A stretch of DNA of 64,000 nt, from NCBI RefSeq assembly GCF_001421535.1, contig NZ_LMKN01000001.1:186001-250000 (forward strand), given 5' to 3'. The DNA comes from Sphingomonas sp. Leaf20 (GTDB taxonomy: Bacteria; Pseudomonadota; Alphaproteobacteria; Sphingomonadales; Sphingomonadaceae). A program made the position numbers and the translations under genes. This document shows positions 19,034 through 29,526 of this stretch, piece after piece. A model generated the notes under the pieces. That model was not told where the DNA came from. It made no database searches and saw only the letters and a program-made list of their open reading frames with translations. Position 1 is the first letter of the stretch, and every line of letters starts with the position of its first letter.

Positions 19034-19125
19034 TCGCGCGAATACTCCGAAAAATCCCGCGACGCTCAAGGCTGGCCAAACCCGACCTCGACGATTACCC
19101 CTGCGCAAATGCAAGGGGATAAGTC

Positions 19126-19512
19126 ATGCAGTTCCTGAAAATCCTGTTCTGGTGCCTGCTGGCGTTCATCGCCGCGGTGTTCACCATCGCCAACTGGGCG
19201 ACCGTGCCGATCCGGCTCTGGGGCGGGCTGATCGCCGACGTCAATTTGCCGATGCTGTTGCTCGTCACCTTCCTCGTTGGGTTCGTCCCGACCGCGCTCT
19301 ACAATCTCGCGCTCCGCTGGCGTCTGCGTCAGCGGCTCGCGACCGCCGAGCGCACGATCCTCGACCTGCGCGCTGCGCAGACACCGCCGGCGGGTGCCTA
19401 TCCGGCCACTGCGACACCGGTCCGGACGTCGCCGGCCGCGGCTCCGACGATACCCGCAAGCGCATCGACGACGACCACGACGATCGCGCCCGTACCGAGT
19501 ACGACATTGTGA
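19126..19512 (+). CDS. LapA-domain small membrane protein
   Basis: The 128-residue product has two transmembrane helices (about 4-24 and 43-63) around the conserved NWATVPIRLWGG turn. A short coiled coil (LRWRLRQRLATAERTILDLR) and a Pro/Ala/Thr-rich tail follow. This is the lipopolysaccharide assembly protein A (DUF1049) pattern; E. coli LapA works with LapB. No LapB-like gene is adjacent. The stop overlaps the pyrF GTG (GTGA), a sphingomonad-like arrangement with pyrimidine and tryptophan genes. Confidence 0.85.
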   Translation: MQFLKILFWCLLAFIAAVFTIANWATVPIRLWGGLIADVNLPMLLLVTFLVGFVPTALYNLALRWRLRQRLATAERTILDLRAAQTPPAGAYPATATPVRTSPAAAPTIPASASTTTTTIAPVPSTTL

Positions 19513-20183
19513 CGAACCGAATCTATGTTGCACTCGACACGCCCGATCTGGCGCGCGCCAAGGCGATCGCCGCTCGCGTCCGCCATCATGTCGGCGGGAT
19601 CAAGCTCGGGCTCGAATTCTTCTCAGCGCATGGTCAGCCCGGCGTCCATGCGATGGCCGAGTTCGGTCTGCCGATCTTCCTCGATCTCAAGCTGCACGAC
19701 ATTCCCAACACCGTCGCCAAGGCGGTGCAGGCACTCGGGACGCTGAACCCGGCGATCCTGACGGTGCATGCAAGTGGCGGGCGGGCGATGCTCGAGGACG
19801 CCAAGGCGGCGGCGCCGGCTAATACCAAGGTGATCGCGGTGACGATGTTGACGAGTCTCGACGCGTCCGATCTCGCCGCGACGGGCATCACCGGCAGCGC
19901 GCATGACCAGGTCTCGCGGCTGACCGAACTCGCGCACGAGGCGGGCGTCGACGGTATCGTCTGCTCGGGCGCCGAGGTCGCCGCGGCGAAGGCGATCTGG
20001 CCCAAGGGATTCTTCGTGGTGCCCGGCGTGCGGCTGCCCGACGGCCAGACCGGCGACCAGAAACGCGTCGTCACGCCCCGCCAGGCGCTCGACGCGGGGG
20101 CCTCGATCCTGGTTGTCGGCCGTCCGATCACGCAGGCCGAAGACCCCGACACCGCCGCGCGTGCGATCGGCGCGACGCTGTAA
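19509..20183 (+). CDS. pyrF: Orotidine 5'-phosphate decarboxylase
   Basis: This enzyme makes UMP in pyrimidine synthesis. The GTG at 19509 overlaps the previous stop (GTGA) and gives VTNRIYVALDTPDLARAKA and 224 residues. The catalytic signature FLDLKLHDIPNTV is intact, with the Asp-Lys-Asp set, and the phosphate-binding end GRPITQAEDP is present. It is followed by an inverted repeat and then trpF. The longer frame upstream is antiparallel reading of the LapA gene in another phase. Confidence 0.95.
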   Translation: MTNRIYVALDTPDLARAKAIAARVRHHVGGIKLGLEFFSAHGQPGVHAMAEFGLPIFLDLKLHDIPNTVAKAVQALGTLNPAILTVHASGGRAMLEDAKAAAPANTKVIAVTMLTSLDASDLAATGITGSAHDQVSRLTELAHEAGVDGIVCSGAEVAAAKAIWPKGFFVVPGVRLPDGQTGDQKRVVTPRQALDAGASILVVGRPITQAEDPDTAARAIGATL

Positions 20184-20232
20184 ATTGGCCTCGTCATCCT
20201 GACGGGCGGCCCCCGCGCAATCATGCCCCCTT

Positions 20233-20317
20233 CCGTCATCCTGACGAAAGTCAGGATTCAGGGTTACTCAGGGCAGCGCATGGTACTCTGGGTCCTGACT
20301 TTCGTCAGGATGACGGG
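20233..20317 (+). repeat. Paired inverted repeat, family B, copy 1
   Basis: CGTCATCCTGACGAAAGTCAGGATTCAG and its near-complement GGGTCCTGACTTTCGTCAGGATGACGG are separated by about 30 bases between pyrF and trpF. Each arm is also internally palindromic (TCCTGACGAAAGTCAGGA). A third partial arm lies at about 20190-20203. Confidence 0.8.
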
Positions 20318-20370
20318 GGGTTGCGAGGGTGGCCCACGCCTCTCTCGCTCGGAGGCATAAAAGGAACACC

Positions 20371-21003
20371 ATGACCACCGCCAAGATCTGCGGCCTCTCC
20401 ACCCCCGCGACGCTCGACGCCGCGATCCGGCACGGCGCGAGCCATGTGGGCTTCGTCTTCTTCCCCGCCTCGCCGCGCCACGTGACGTTCGCCAAGGCCG
20501 CGGAACTCGCCGCGCGCGTGCCGGGGCACGTCGCCAAGGTCGGCGTGTTCGTCGATCCGGAGGACGATATGCTCGAACAGGCGGTCGCGTCGGCAGCACT
20601 CGACGTCCTGCAGCTTCACAAGGTGACACCTACGCGCGCCGCCGCAATCCGCGCGAAGTTCGGGACCGAGACCTGGGTGGCCGTGGCGGTGCGCACGCGC
20701 AGCGATTTGGATGCCGCGCATGGGTTTGCAGGGGTCGCGGACCGCGTCCTGTACGACGCGAAGACGCCCGACTCGGCCGCGCTGCCCGGCGGCATGGGGC
20801 TTCGGTTCGACTGGGACCTGCTCGACGGGTTCAAGCACCCCCTCCCCTGGGCGCTGTCGGGCGGGCTCGATCCGGCGAACGTTGGAGAGGCGATCCGGCG
20901 AACGGGAGCAGAACTGGTCGACGTGTCCTCGGGCGTCGAAACCGCGCCCGGTACCAAGGATGAAACGAAGATCGCGGCGTTCCTGAAGGCCACCACCGCC
21001 TGA
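20371..21003 (+). CDS. trpF: Phosphoribosylanthranilate isomerase
   Basis: TrpF carries out the Amadori rearrangement step of tryptophan synthesis. The ATG at 20371 ([15 protein letters not shown]) has an AAGGAA ribosome binding site; upstream open sequence is repeat-derived. The 210-residue barrel has Cys7 in KICGL, the [10 protein letters not shown] loop and Asp in [10 protein letters not shown], all expected for activity. trpB and trpA follow. Confidence 0.96.
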   Translation: MTTAKICGLSTPATLDAAIRHGASHVGFVFFPASPRHVTFAKAAELAARVPGHVAKVGVFVDPEDDMLEQAVASAALDVLQLHKVTPTRAAAIRAKFGTETWVAVAVRTRSDLDAAHGFAGVADRVLYDAKTPDSAALPGGMGLRFDWDLLDGFKHPLPWALSGGLDPANVGEAIRRTGAELVDVSSGVETAPGTKDETKIAAFLKATTA

Positions 21004-21007
21004 CATG

Positions 21008-21058
21008 GTCACCCGCGAAGGCGGGTGCCCAGACTGGATCCCCGCCTTCGCGGGGATA
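21008..21058 (+). repeat. Inverted repeat, family D, copy 1
   Basis: TCACCCGCGAAGGCGGGTGCC-CAGACTGGAT-CCCCGCCTTCGCGGGGATA: two hairpin arms around a CAGACTGGAT core between trpF and trpB. A second copy lies after rpoD at 60110-60158. Confidence 0.75.
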
Positions 21059-21100
21059 CAAGGGCTTGGCGCACCGTACCGAGGTGCTAAAGCGCGTCCC

Positions 21101-22335
<1,235 letters not shown>

Positions 22336-22339
<4 letters not shown>

Positions 22340-23163
22340 GCCGCCTCGCCGCCACCTTTGCGCGCACCGCAGCCGCCGGTCGAGCAGCGCTCGTCGCGTT
22401 CGTCACGGCGGGCGATCCGTCGACCGCCGCGACAGCTACGATCCTCGACGCGCTCGTCGCGGGCGGCGCGGATGCGATCGAGCTCGGCATGCCGTTCACC
22501 GATCCGATGGCCGACGGCCCCGCGATCCAGGCCGCGAACATCCGCAGCCTCGCGCAGGGAACACGCACCGCGGACATCCTCGCGATCGCGACCGCGTTCC
22601 GCGCGCGGCATCCGGACACGCCGCTCGTTTTGATGGGTTACGGCAACCCGATGCTCCGGCGCGGCGCGGACTGGTTCGCGCAGGCCGCCGCCGCCGCCGG
22701 AGTCGATGGCGTGATCTGCGTCGACGTACCGCCCGAGGAAGACGATGCGCTCGGACCGCAGTTGCGCGCCGCGGGGATCGACCTGATCCGCCTCGCCACG
22801 CCCACGACCGATGCCGCGCGCCTGCCGACCGTGCTCGATGGCGCGAGCGGGTTCCTCTATTACGTCTCGGTCGCCGGAATCACCGGACTGCAACAGGCGC
22901 AGCAGGGCTCGATCGAAGACGCCGTCGCGCGGCTGAAAGCGCAGACGGACATCCCGGTCGCGGTCGGCTTCGGCATCCGCACGCCCGAACAGGCCGCCAA
23001 TGTCGCGCGCGTCGCCGATGGGGTCGTGGTCGGCTCGGCGATCGTCGAACTCGTCGCGCAGCACGGCACCGCTGCGGCCGAGCCCGTCCGCGCCTATATC
23101 AAATCTCTCGCCGATGCCGTCGCGTCGGCCCGAAAGGAAATTCCCATGGAGATTGGGGCATGA
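22336..23163 (+). CDS. trpA: Tryptophan synthase alpha chain
   Basis: TrpA cleaves indole-glycerol phosphate. It starts with a rare TTG at 22336, overlapping the trpB stop by four bases, giving (M)[18 protein letters not shown] and 275 residues. The catalytic Glu and Asp are in [15 protein letters not shown], and the phosphate-binding region is [10 protein letters not shown]. The stop overlaps the accD ATG (ATGA), so trpB, trpA and accD form one coupled series. Confidence 0.97.
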
Positions 23164-24011
23164 GCTGGCTCAACAGCGTCCGCAACGTCCTGCCCTTCGT
23201 TGCAAAGCGCGAGACGCCCGAGAATCTCTGGCACAAGTGCAAGGGCTGCGGGCAGATGGTCTTCACCAAGGAACTCGAGGACAATCTCTACGTCTGCCCG
23301 AAATGCGATCATCACGACCGCATCGGGCCGAAGGTCCGCTTCGCACAGCTGTTCGACGAGGGCAGCTGCAGCGAGCTCCCCGCGCCGAAAGTGCCCGAGG
23401 ATCCGCTCAAGTTCCGCGACCAGAAGCGCTACACCGATCGCCTCAAGGCGGCGCGCACCGACAATAGCGAGCAGGATGCGCTGATCAACGCCCGCGGCGC
23501 GATCGACGGCCACCGCGTCGTCGTCGGCGTGCAGGATTTCGGCTTCATGGGCGGCTCGATGGGGCTCGCGGTCGGCGAGGCGTTCGTCCGCGGCGTCGAG
23601 GCGGCGATCGAGGACCACGTGCCCTATGTGATCTTCACCGCGAGCGGCGGCGCGCGCATGCAGGAGGGCATTCTTAGCCTCATGCAGATGCCGCGCAGCA
23701 CGGTTGCGATCCAGATGCTCCACGATGCGGGGCTGCCCTATATCGTCGTGCTGACCGATCCGACCTCGGGCGGCGTGATGGCGGCCTATGCGATGCTCGG
23801 TGACGTGCAGATCGCCGAGCCCAAGGCGACGCTGGCCTTCACAGGCCGCCGCGTGATCGAGAGCACGATCCGCGAGAAGCTGCCCGACGATTTCCAGACG
23901 TCGGAATATTATCTCGAGCACGGGATGATCGACATGGTCGTCCACCGCAAGGATCTGCGCGAACAGCTCGGCACCGTCATCGGCTATCTGAGCGCGCGCG
24001 AAGCGGCGTAA
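23160..24011 (+). CDS. accD: Acetyl-CoA carboxylase carboxyltransferase beta subunit
   Basis: AccD is half of the carboxyltransferase that makes malonyl-CoA for fatty acid synthesis. The 283-residue product has the four-cysteine zinc ribbon (CKGCGQMV and YVCPKCDHH, about 27-50). The crotonase-like core follows, with [25 protein letters not shown] and [12 protein letters not shown]. It overlaps trpA by four bases. The trpA-accD-folC order is frequent in Proteobacteria. Confidence 0.98.
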   Translation: MSWLNSVRNVLPFVAKRETPENLWHKCKGCGQMVFTKELEDNLYVCPKCDHHDRIGPKVRFAQLFDEGSCSELPAPKVPEDPLKFRDQKRYTDRLKAARTDNSEQDALINARGAIDGHRVVVGVQDFGFMGGSMGLAVGEAFVRGVEAAIEDHVPYVIFTASGGARMQEGILSLMQMPRSTVAIQMLHDAGLPYIVVLTDPTSGGVMAAYAMLGDVQIAEPKATLAFTGRRVIESTIREKLPDDFQTSEYYLEHGMIDMVVHRKDLREQLGTVIGYLSAREAA

Positions 24012-24015
24012 CGTA

Positions 24016-24119
24016 CTCCCTCTCCCCTCCGGGGAGAGGGTCGGGGTGAGGGGCCGCCCAGCACTGCTGCGCCCGGAACCGCCCCTCACCCCAGCCCTCT
24101 CCCCGGAGGGGAGAGGGAG
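24016..24119 (+). repeat. Inverted repeat, family C, between accD and folC
   Basis: CTCCCTCTCCCCTCCGGGGA and its complement lie at the two ends of about 104 bases; each arm also forms its own hairpin (CTCTCCCCTCCGGGGAGAG), and GGTCGGGGTGAGGGGC and GCCCCTCACCCCAGCC extend the pairing. The outer edge GAGAGGGAG lies about seven bases ahead of the folC ATG and looks like its Shine-Dalgarno. Confidence 0.8.
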
Positions 24120-24125
24120 CCAAGA

Positions 24126-25445
24126 ATGCCCGACCACGCCGTTTCCTCCTCGCCCGCCGTACAGGCGCAGCTCGACCGGCCGACCGCGCTGTCGCCCGGC
24201 GCCGACATTCTCGGTCTCGAGCGGATCACTGCGCTCCTGCGCCGTCTCGGCGACCCGCATCTGTCGCTCCCGCCCGTCTTCCATGTCGCCGGGACCAACG
24301 GCAAGGGCTCGACCTGCGCCTTTCTCCGCGCCGCGATCGAGGCGGCCGGACACAGCGTCCATGTCTATTCGAGCCCGCACCTCGTCCGCTTCAACGAACG
24401 CATCCGCCTCGCCGGATCGCTGATCGAGGACGACCTGCTCGCCGCGTTGCTGGAAGAGGTGCTCGACCACGCAGCCGACCTGCAGGCCAGCTTCTTCGAG
24501 GTCACCACCGCCGCCGCCTTCCTCGCCTTCGCGCGCACGCCAGCCGCGGCGACGATCGTCGAAGTCGGGCTCGGCGGCCGGCTCGATGCGACCAACGTCA
24601 TCCCCAACCCCGTCGTCACCGGCATCGCCGCGCTCGGGATCGACCACCAGGCGTTTCTCGGCGACACGCTGCTCGCGATCGCGGGGGAGAAGGCGGGGAT
24701 CGCCAAGCCCGGCGTCCCGCTCGTGACGATGGACTATCCCAAACCGCTCCGCGCGCGGATCGCCGCCGTCGCGGCCGCCGCGGGAGCACCCGTCCTCGCG
24801 CGGAGCATGAGCTGGACCAGCACCACCACGCGCACGACCGTCCGCTACACCGATGCGGAAGGCAGCGTCGTCGCCGACCGCCCCCGCCTCGTCGGCCCGC
24901 ACCAATCGCGCAACCTGGCGCTGGCGTTCGCGATGCTTCGCCACCAGCACGCGCTGCCCATCCCCGAGGCCGCGCTTCATGCAGCGTCGGCGCATGCCCG
25001 CTGGCCTGCGCGGATGCAGCGTCTTGCCGACGGCCCGCTCCGCGCGAGGCTGCCTATGGGCAGCGACCTGTGGCTCGACGGCGCGCACAATCCCAACGCT
25101 GCGCAACCGATCGCGCGCATCCTGCCGACGCTCGCGCGCGGCCGTCGCGTGACGCTGGTCATCGGAATGCTCGCGAACAAGGACGCGGACGCGGTGCTGC
25201 GCATCCTCGCCCCCGCGGTCGATCACGTGGTCACCATCCCCGTTCCCGGGCATGCGCATCATGCGCCGGAGACGCTCGCGGCCCTTGCGCGCACGTTTGG
25301 CAAGACGGTGGCGACGGCAGCCGATCCGGCCGCCGCATTGGACGCCGTGGCCGCGACGGATGCTGGTCCCGCCTGCGTCCTGATCGCGGGATCGCTCTAT
25401 CTGGCGGGCGAAGTGCTCGCGGCGAACGACGAGCTGCCCGACTGA
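24126..25445 (+). CDS. folC: Bifunctional dihydrofolate synthase/folylpolyglutamate synthase
   Basis: FolC adds glutamate to dihydropteroate and to folates using ATP. The 439-residue product has the Mur-ligase-type P-loop AGTNGKGSTCAFLRA (about 56-70), YSSPHLVRFNERIRLAG, and LGGRLDATNVI. The C-terminal domain holds WLDGAHNPNA. The length is normal. The start codon is directly behind the family C repeat, which supplies its ribosome binding site. Confidence 0.96.
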   Translation: MPDHAVSSSPAVQAQLDRPTALSPGADILGLERITALLRRLGDPHLSLPPVFHVAGTNGKGSTCAFLRAAIEAAGHSVHVYSSPHLVRFNERIRLAGSLIEDDLLAALLEEVLDHAADLQASFFEVTTAAAFLAFARTPAAATIVEVGLGGRLDATNVIPNPVVTGIAALGIDHQAFLGDTLLAIAGEKAGIAKPGVPLVTMDYPKPLRARIAAVAAAAGAPVLARSMSWTSTTTRTTVRYTDAEGSVVADRPRLVGPHQSRNLALAFAMLRHQHALPIPEAALHAASAHARWPARMQRLADGPLRARLPMGSDLWLDGAHNPNAAQPIARILPTLARGRRVTLVIGMLANKDADAVLRILAPAVDHVVTIPVPGHAHHAPETLAALARTFGKTVATAADPAAALDAVAATDAGPACVLIAGSLYLAGEVLAANDELPD

Positions 25446-25515
25446 TGTCTTATTGATATTGACTATCATTAACGAAGGGGCGACGATCAGCGCGAGACCA
25501 CGGAGTCGCGCGACC

Positions 25516-25944
25516 ATGACCGATGTACGAACCGCTACCACCCTCTTGCCGCACGCACTGCCGGTCTGCGAAAATGCGCGGATCACGTTGTTCGCGATCC
25601 GGCGTATGGGCGCGAACGGGCTGTCCGACGCGCGCGCGGCGCACCTGCTGTTCACCGCGTTCGGGCAGGATTTCCGTCGCCCGCTCGTCCTGCTGCGCGC
25701 GCTGATGGCCGATCTGGCGGGCACGGCGTCCGGCACGATCGCGATCGCGCCCTGCTGCTGTGCGCGGATGACGCCCGCCGAGAACGCGCTGCTGACGATC
25801 ATCAGCCGGATCGACTATGCGCCAGATACCGCACGGCTGCTGATGGCCGACCTGCTCGGCGTTCGCCGCGTCGATGGTGTTCTCGCCAGCGCCGCGGCGG
25901 TCTCGGCCGCGTTTGCCGACGAGGGCCGGCCCGTGACGATCTGA
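25516..25944 (+). CDS. DUF6628 family protein
   Basis: The 142-residue product begins MTDVRTATTLLPHALPVCEN; an earlier in-frame start exists at 25453 but the stretch it adds does not look conserved. I recognise the sphingomonad family by ITLFAIRRMGANGLSDARAA, FGQDFRRPLVLLRALM and the cysteine-rich PCCCARMTPAE. No function is known. There is no signal peptide and no membrane helix. The CCC cluster followed by MT could bind a metal, but that is a guess. It converges with the AmpG-like gene five bases away. Confidence 0.7.
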   Translation: MTDVRTATTLLPHALPVCENARITLFAIRRMGANGLSDARAAHLLFTAFGQDFRRPLVLLRALMADLAGTASGTIAIAPCCCARMTPAENALLTIISRIDYAPDTARLLMADLLGVRRVDGVLASAAAVSAAFADEGRPVTI

Positions 25945-25949
25945 CGCGG

Positions 25950-27296
25950 CTATTCCGTTTCGATGGCGGGATCGCGTCGCACGCTTTCGACGACGAAGCC
26001 CTGCCGCCACAGGATCCACAGCAGCGCGAGCCCCGGTATCGCGACGACCATCGTCAACATCCAGAACCCCGGCCATCCCAGCGCATTGGCCGCATAGCCC
26101 GCGGGCGCCGCAAGCCACGTCCGGCCGACCGCAGCAAACGACGACAGCAGCGCGAACTGCGTCGCGGTATAGGCGAGGTTGGACAGCCCCGAGAGATAGG
26201 TGACGAACACCGTCAGCCCGATCCCGCTCGTCACCTGCTCGGTCGCGACCGCGATCGTCAGCCAGGTGTTCGAATGGCCGTGCCAGGCGAGGATCACGAA
26301 CATGAAGTTGCTGAGCATCATCAGCATGCCCGACACGAACAGCGCGCGCCCGAGCCCCAGCCACGCCATGAACGGCGCACCCAGCGCGGTCCCGACGATC
26401 AGCCCCCAGAACCCGACCAGCTTGTTGATCGCGATGAATTCGGTGTCGCTGAACCCCAGCTCGACGATCATCGGGTTGAGCATGCCCTGCCCCATCGCAT
26501 CGCCAAGCTTGTAGATCAGCACGAACAACAGGATCAGCACCGCGCCGCGACGCTGGAAGAACTCTCGGAACGGCCCGATGATCGTATCCTCGAGCCAGCG
26601 CCCGCGCGACGCCCCACCCGATGCCGCATCCTGCTTTGCCAGCACCTTGTCGTGCAGCCCGCGGCCCGCCCAGAGCGCTGCGAGCGCGCCGGGAATGACG
26701 CAGAATGCGGTCAGCCCATAGCCCATCGCCCAGCCGAGCCCGAGCCCCTCGGACGAGGCGATCGCGATCGTGCCGACCCCTGCCGCGAGATTGCCCAGCC
26801 GATAGCCGAACTGGTTGTTCGCGGTGCCGTGCGGGAGTTCGTCTTCGGGCAGGATCTCGATCCGGTACGCGTCGATCACGATGTCCTGCGTCGCGCCGAG
26901 GAACGCGGTCACGATCGCCCAGAACGCGAACACCCCCAGATGCTCCTGCGGCGCGCTGAACCCCAGCATCCAGACCGACCCGAACAGCAACGCCTGCACG
27001 ACGAACAGCCACGCACGACGCTGCCCCACCCACCGCGTCAGGACCGGGATCTCGAACCGGTCGATGAACGGCGCCCAGAGAAACTTCAGCGTATACGGTG
27101 TCGTAAGCCCGATCGCGAACCCGATCGTCTTCTTGTCGATCCCGACCTTCGACAACCAATAGCCCATTGTCCCGAGCAGCAGCGCGAGCGGAAACCCGCT
27201 GGATATGCCCAGCAGCAGGGCCGCGACCGGTCTCGGACGAAGATAGGGTGCAAGCGTGGCGAGCAGCGAGCGACGCTGGACTGTGGTAACGGACAT
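25950..27296 (-). CDS. AmpG-like muropeptide MFS transporter
   Basis: The 448-residue product is a 12-helix major facilitator protein. Typical AmpG features are LLGISSGFPLALLLGTMGYWL-like helix 1, the TTPYTLKFLWAPFIDR loop after helix 2, and ATQDIVIDAYRIEIL. AmpG imports anhydromuropeptides released in wall turnover, for recycling and, in some species, beta-lactamase induction. No ampD, nagZ or ampR is adjacent. The substrate assignment is by family only. Confidence 0.82.
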   Translation of the reverse strand: MSVTTVQRRSLLATLAPYLRPRPVAALLLGISSGFPLALLLGTMGYWLSKVGIDKKTIGFAIGLTTPYTLKFLWAPFIDRFEIPVLTRWVGQRRAWLFVVQALLFGSVWMLGFSAPQEHLGVFAFWAIVTAFLGATQDIVIDAYRIEILPEDELPHGTANNQFGYRLGNLAAGVGTIAIASSEGLGLGWAMGYGLTAFCVIPGALAALWAGRGLHDKVLAKQDAASGGASRGRWLEDTIIGPFREFFQRRGAVLILLFVLIYKLGDAMGQGMLNPMIVELGFSDTEFIAINKLVGFWGLIVGTALGAPFMAWLGLGRALFVSGMLMMLSNFMFVILAWHGHSNTWLTIAVATEQVTSGIGLTVFVTYLSGLSNLAYTATQFALLSSFAAVGRTWLAAPAGYAANALGWPGFWMLTMVVAIPGLALLWILWRQGFVVESVRRDPAIETE

Positions 27297-27384
27297 GCCG
27301 CGACCATAGCGGGCTGTCGACGCGAGGAAAGCGGCAAGACGTCAGCGGGGGGAAACACGCGTTCCTACCCCGCTCGCACGCCTG

Positions 27385-27816
27385 CTATGCTGGCGTAGCG
27401 AACAGCCGGAAGCCTGAGGGCAGACGCTTGGGGACGACGCCACCGATCTGCGCCTCGATCGCCGCGATCGCGCCGAGCAGGTCGCGCTGCGAATAGGGCT
27501 TCGACAGGCACCCGGCGGCGAGCGTGGTCGCCTCGATCGGACAATTCCCCGTCACGAACAGCACCGGGACACCCTTGGCGAGCGCGGCGCGCGCGACGTC
27601 CAGCCCCGACCCGTCGCTCAGGCTGACGTCGGCAAGGACGAGATCGATCGCCGATCCGCTTTCGATCACCGCAAGCGCATCGCTGACCCGGTCGACCGTC
27701 GCGACGACGGTGAATTTCGATTCGGTCAGGAAATATTCGGTGTCGAATGCGATCAGCGGTTCGTCCTCGACGACCAGCAGGCGAACGATCAACCGCTTCT
27801 TCTTTCCGAACAGCAT
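27385..27816 (-). CDS. Single-domain response regulator
   Basis: The 143-residue product is a receiver domain without an output domain. E17 and D18 form the acidic pocket, D63 in VLADVSLSDG is the phospho-acceptor, T89 in LFVTG and K106 in CLSKPYS complete the site. A basic N-terminal extension (LFGKKKR) and a short tail flank it. No histidine kinase is nearby. In sphingomonads, single receivers take part in stress phosphorelays, but there is no direct evidence for that here. Confidence 0.88.
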   Translation of the reverse strand: MLFGKKKRLIVRLLVVEDEPLIAFDTEYFLTESKFTVVATVDRVSDALAVIESGSAIDLVLADVSLSDGSGLDVARAALAKGVPVLFVTGNCPIEATTLAAGCLSKPYSQRDLLGAIAAIEAQIGGVVPKRLPSGFRLFATPA

Positions 27817-27936
27817 CGAGACGGGGCCCCCGCGCGCAACGATAGGTCGTTACGCTTGTGCCACATAACGCAGCGGCAGCGCTAAGGGACGCAAATATTT
27901 TCGCGCTGCGGTGCGATCCATAGTATCAGCCGCGCC

Positions 27937-29526
27937 ATGACGACTTCAAAAGACGACAACCCGACTGCCAGCCCGTCGAACGACGCGCCCGCACCAGCTC
28001 CAGCAGCCCCCATCAAGGGCGATCGCATCGCCAAATTGCTTGCGCGCGCGGGCATCGCGTCGCGTCGCGACATCGAGCGCATGATCGCCGAGGGGCGAGT
28101 CGCGCTCAACGGCACCACGCTCGACACGCCCGCGACGATCCTGCGCAATCTCGCCGGCGTTACCGTCGACGGCGACCCGGTCGAGGCGCCGAGCGCGGCG
28201 CGGCTGTTCCTCTATCACAAGCCGACCGGGCTGCTCGTCACCGAGCGCGATCCGGCGGGCCGAACGACGATCTACGATCGCCTGCCGCGCGAGCTGCCGC
28301 GACTCGTCCCCGTCGGTCGCCTCGATCTCAACACCGAGGGGCTGTTGCTGATGACCACCGACGGTGGCCTCAAACGCCAGCTCGAACTCCCCGCGACCGG
28401 CGTCGAACGCGCCTATCGCGCGCGCGCCTATGGCAACATCACGCAGCCGCAGCTCGAGGAGCTGATCGAGGGGATCGAGATCGAGGGTGTCCGCTACGGC
28501 TCGATCAACGCCAATATCGAACGCCGCACCGGCGCGAACGTCTGGATCGAGATGATCCTGACCGAGGGCAAGAACCGCGAAGTCCGCCGCGTGCTCGAGC
28601 ATCTGGGTCTCCAGGTGTCGCGCCTGATCCGCACGCGCTATGGTCCGTTCGTGCTCGGCGATCTCGCGCCCGGTCAGATCGGCGAAGTGCTGCAGCACGA
28701 CGTTGTAGCCTTCCAGAAGGAGCTCGCGCGCGGCAAGCCCGAGGGCCCCGGCGCGCGTCCCAACGTCGGCATCAGCGCGAGTGCCGGCGCGGGTGCAGGC
28801 ATCGGCGTCAAGTCAAGCCAGCGTGGTGCCAATACGCCCCGCCCCGCCCCCGCTGCCCGCCCGACGACGGGTGCGCCGCGCCAGCCGGTGCGCAGTCCCT
28901 ATGCCGCCCCCGCCAGCTCGGGCTTTTCGACCGGTGCCCCGCCCGCGGATCGTGCTGCGCGTCCTGCGCGCCCGGCACGCCCCGAACGGATCCGCCCGAC
29001 CGCGGCGATGGTCCGCGGCGACGTCACTGACCCTTGGGCAAAGCCCGACGCGCGCGGCGGCAATCGCGCGCCTGCCACGCATCACGCCCGCGCGACCGGT
29101 GCGAACACCGGCGCCACCGACCGCCCCTATGCGCGCCAGGAGCGTGCGGACCGCGGCGAGGAACTGAGCACCAGCCCCAAGATCAAGCATTTCCGTGCCG
29201 CCAAGCCGCCGCGCGAGCGCGCCGCGCCGACCCGCGTCGGCGGCGGTGGCACCATCGGCACACGGCGTTCCGACACGCCGCAGCGTCAGGAGCCGACGCG
29301 TGGCTTCCGCCCGCAGGCCGACGACTCGCGCGCCCGCAGCGGTCTCGACAAGCGCGCGGCCCGCAGCGCCGCCGGACGCCCGGGCGCCGATCCGCGCCCG
29401 ACCCGCGATACGTCGCGCGACGCCCCCGCCCGGCCCGAGCGCGGCAGCCGCCCCGCCGGTCCCGGCAAGGGTCCATCAGGGGGGCGCGGTCACCCGCCCC
29501 GTGCACCACGCGGAGGTAAACGCTGA
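27937..29526 (+). CDS. rluB: 23S rRNA pseudouridine synthase RluB-like, with long basic tail
   Basis: The first 260 or so residues form the RsuA/RluB enzyme that makes pseudouridine in 23S rRNA. An S4 domain (RIAKLLARAGIASRRDIERM, about 27-46) is followed by the catalytic Asp in VGRLDLNTEGLLLMTTDG and the KNREVRRVLEHLGL segment. Residues from about 262 to 529 are low-complexity, rich in Arg, Pro, Ala and Gly, and unlike E. coli RluB. Such a tail may bind RNA. rsmD overlaps the stop by one base (TGATG). The choice of RluB over RluE/RsuA rests on overall fit. Confidence 0.88.
   Translation: MTTSKDDNPTASPSNDAPAPAPAAPIKGDRIAKLLARAGIASRRDIERMIAEGRVALNGTTLDTPATILRNLAGVTVDGDPVEAPSAARLFLYHKPTGLLVTERDPAGRTTIYDRLPRELPRLVPVGRLDLNTEGLLLMTTDGGLKRQLELPATGVERAYRARAYGNITQPQLEELIEGIEIEGVRYGSINANIERRTGANVWIEMILTEGKNREVRRVLEHLGLQVSRLIRTRYGPFVLGDLAPGQIGEVLQHDVVAFQKELARGKPEGPGARPNVGISASAGAGAGIGVKSSQRGANTPRPAPAARPTTGAPRQPVRSPYAAPASSGFSTGAPPADRAARPARPARPERIRPTAAMVRGDVTDPWAKPDARGGNRAPATHHARATGANTGATDRPYARQERADRGEELSTSPKIKHFRAAKPPRERAAPTRVGGGGTIGTRRSDTPQRQEPTRGFRPQADDSRARSGLDKRAARSAAGRPGADPRPTRDTSRDAPARPERGSRPAGPGKGPSGGRGHPPRAPRGGKR

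Noticed and set aside
17195..19114. A 639-codon minus-strand frame opposite the patatin-like gene
   Set aside because: The plus strand has complete catalytic motifs; the opposite reading is low-information Arg/Gly/Asp-rich sequence.
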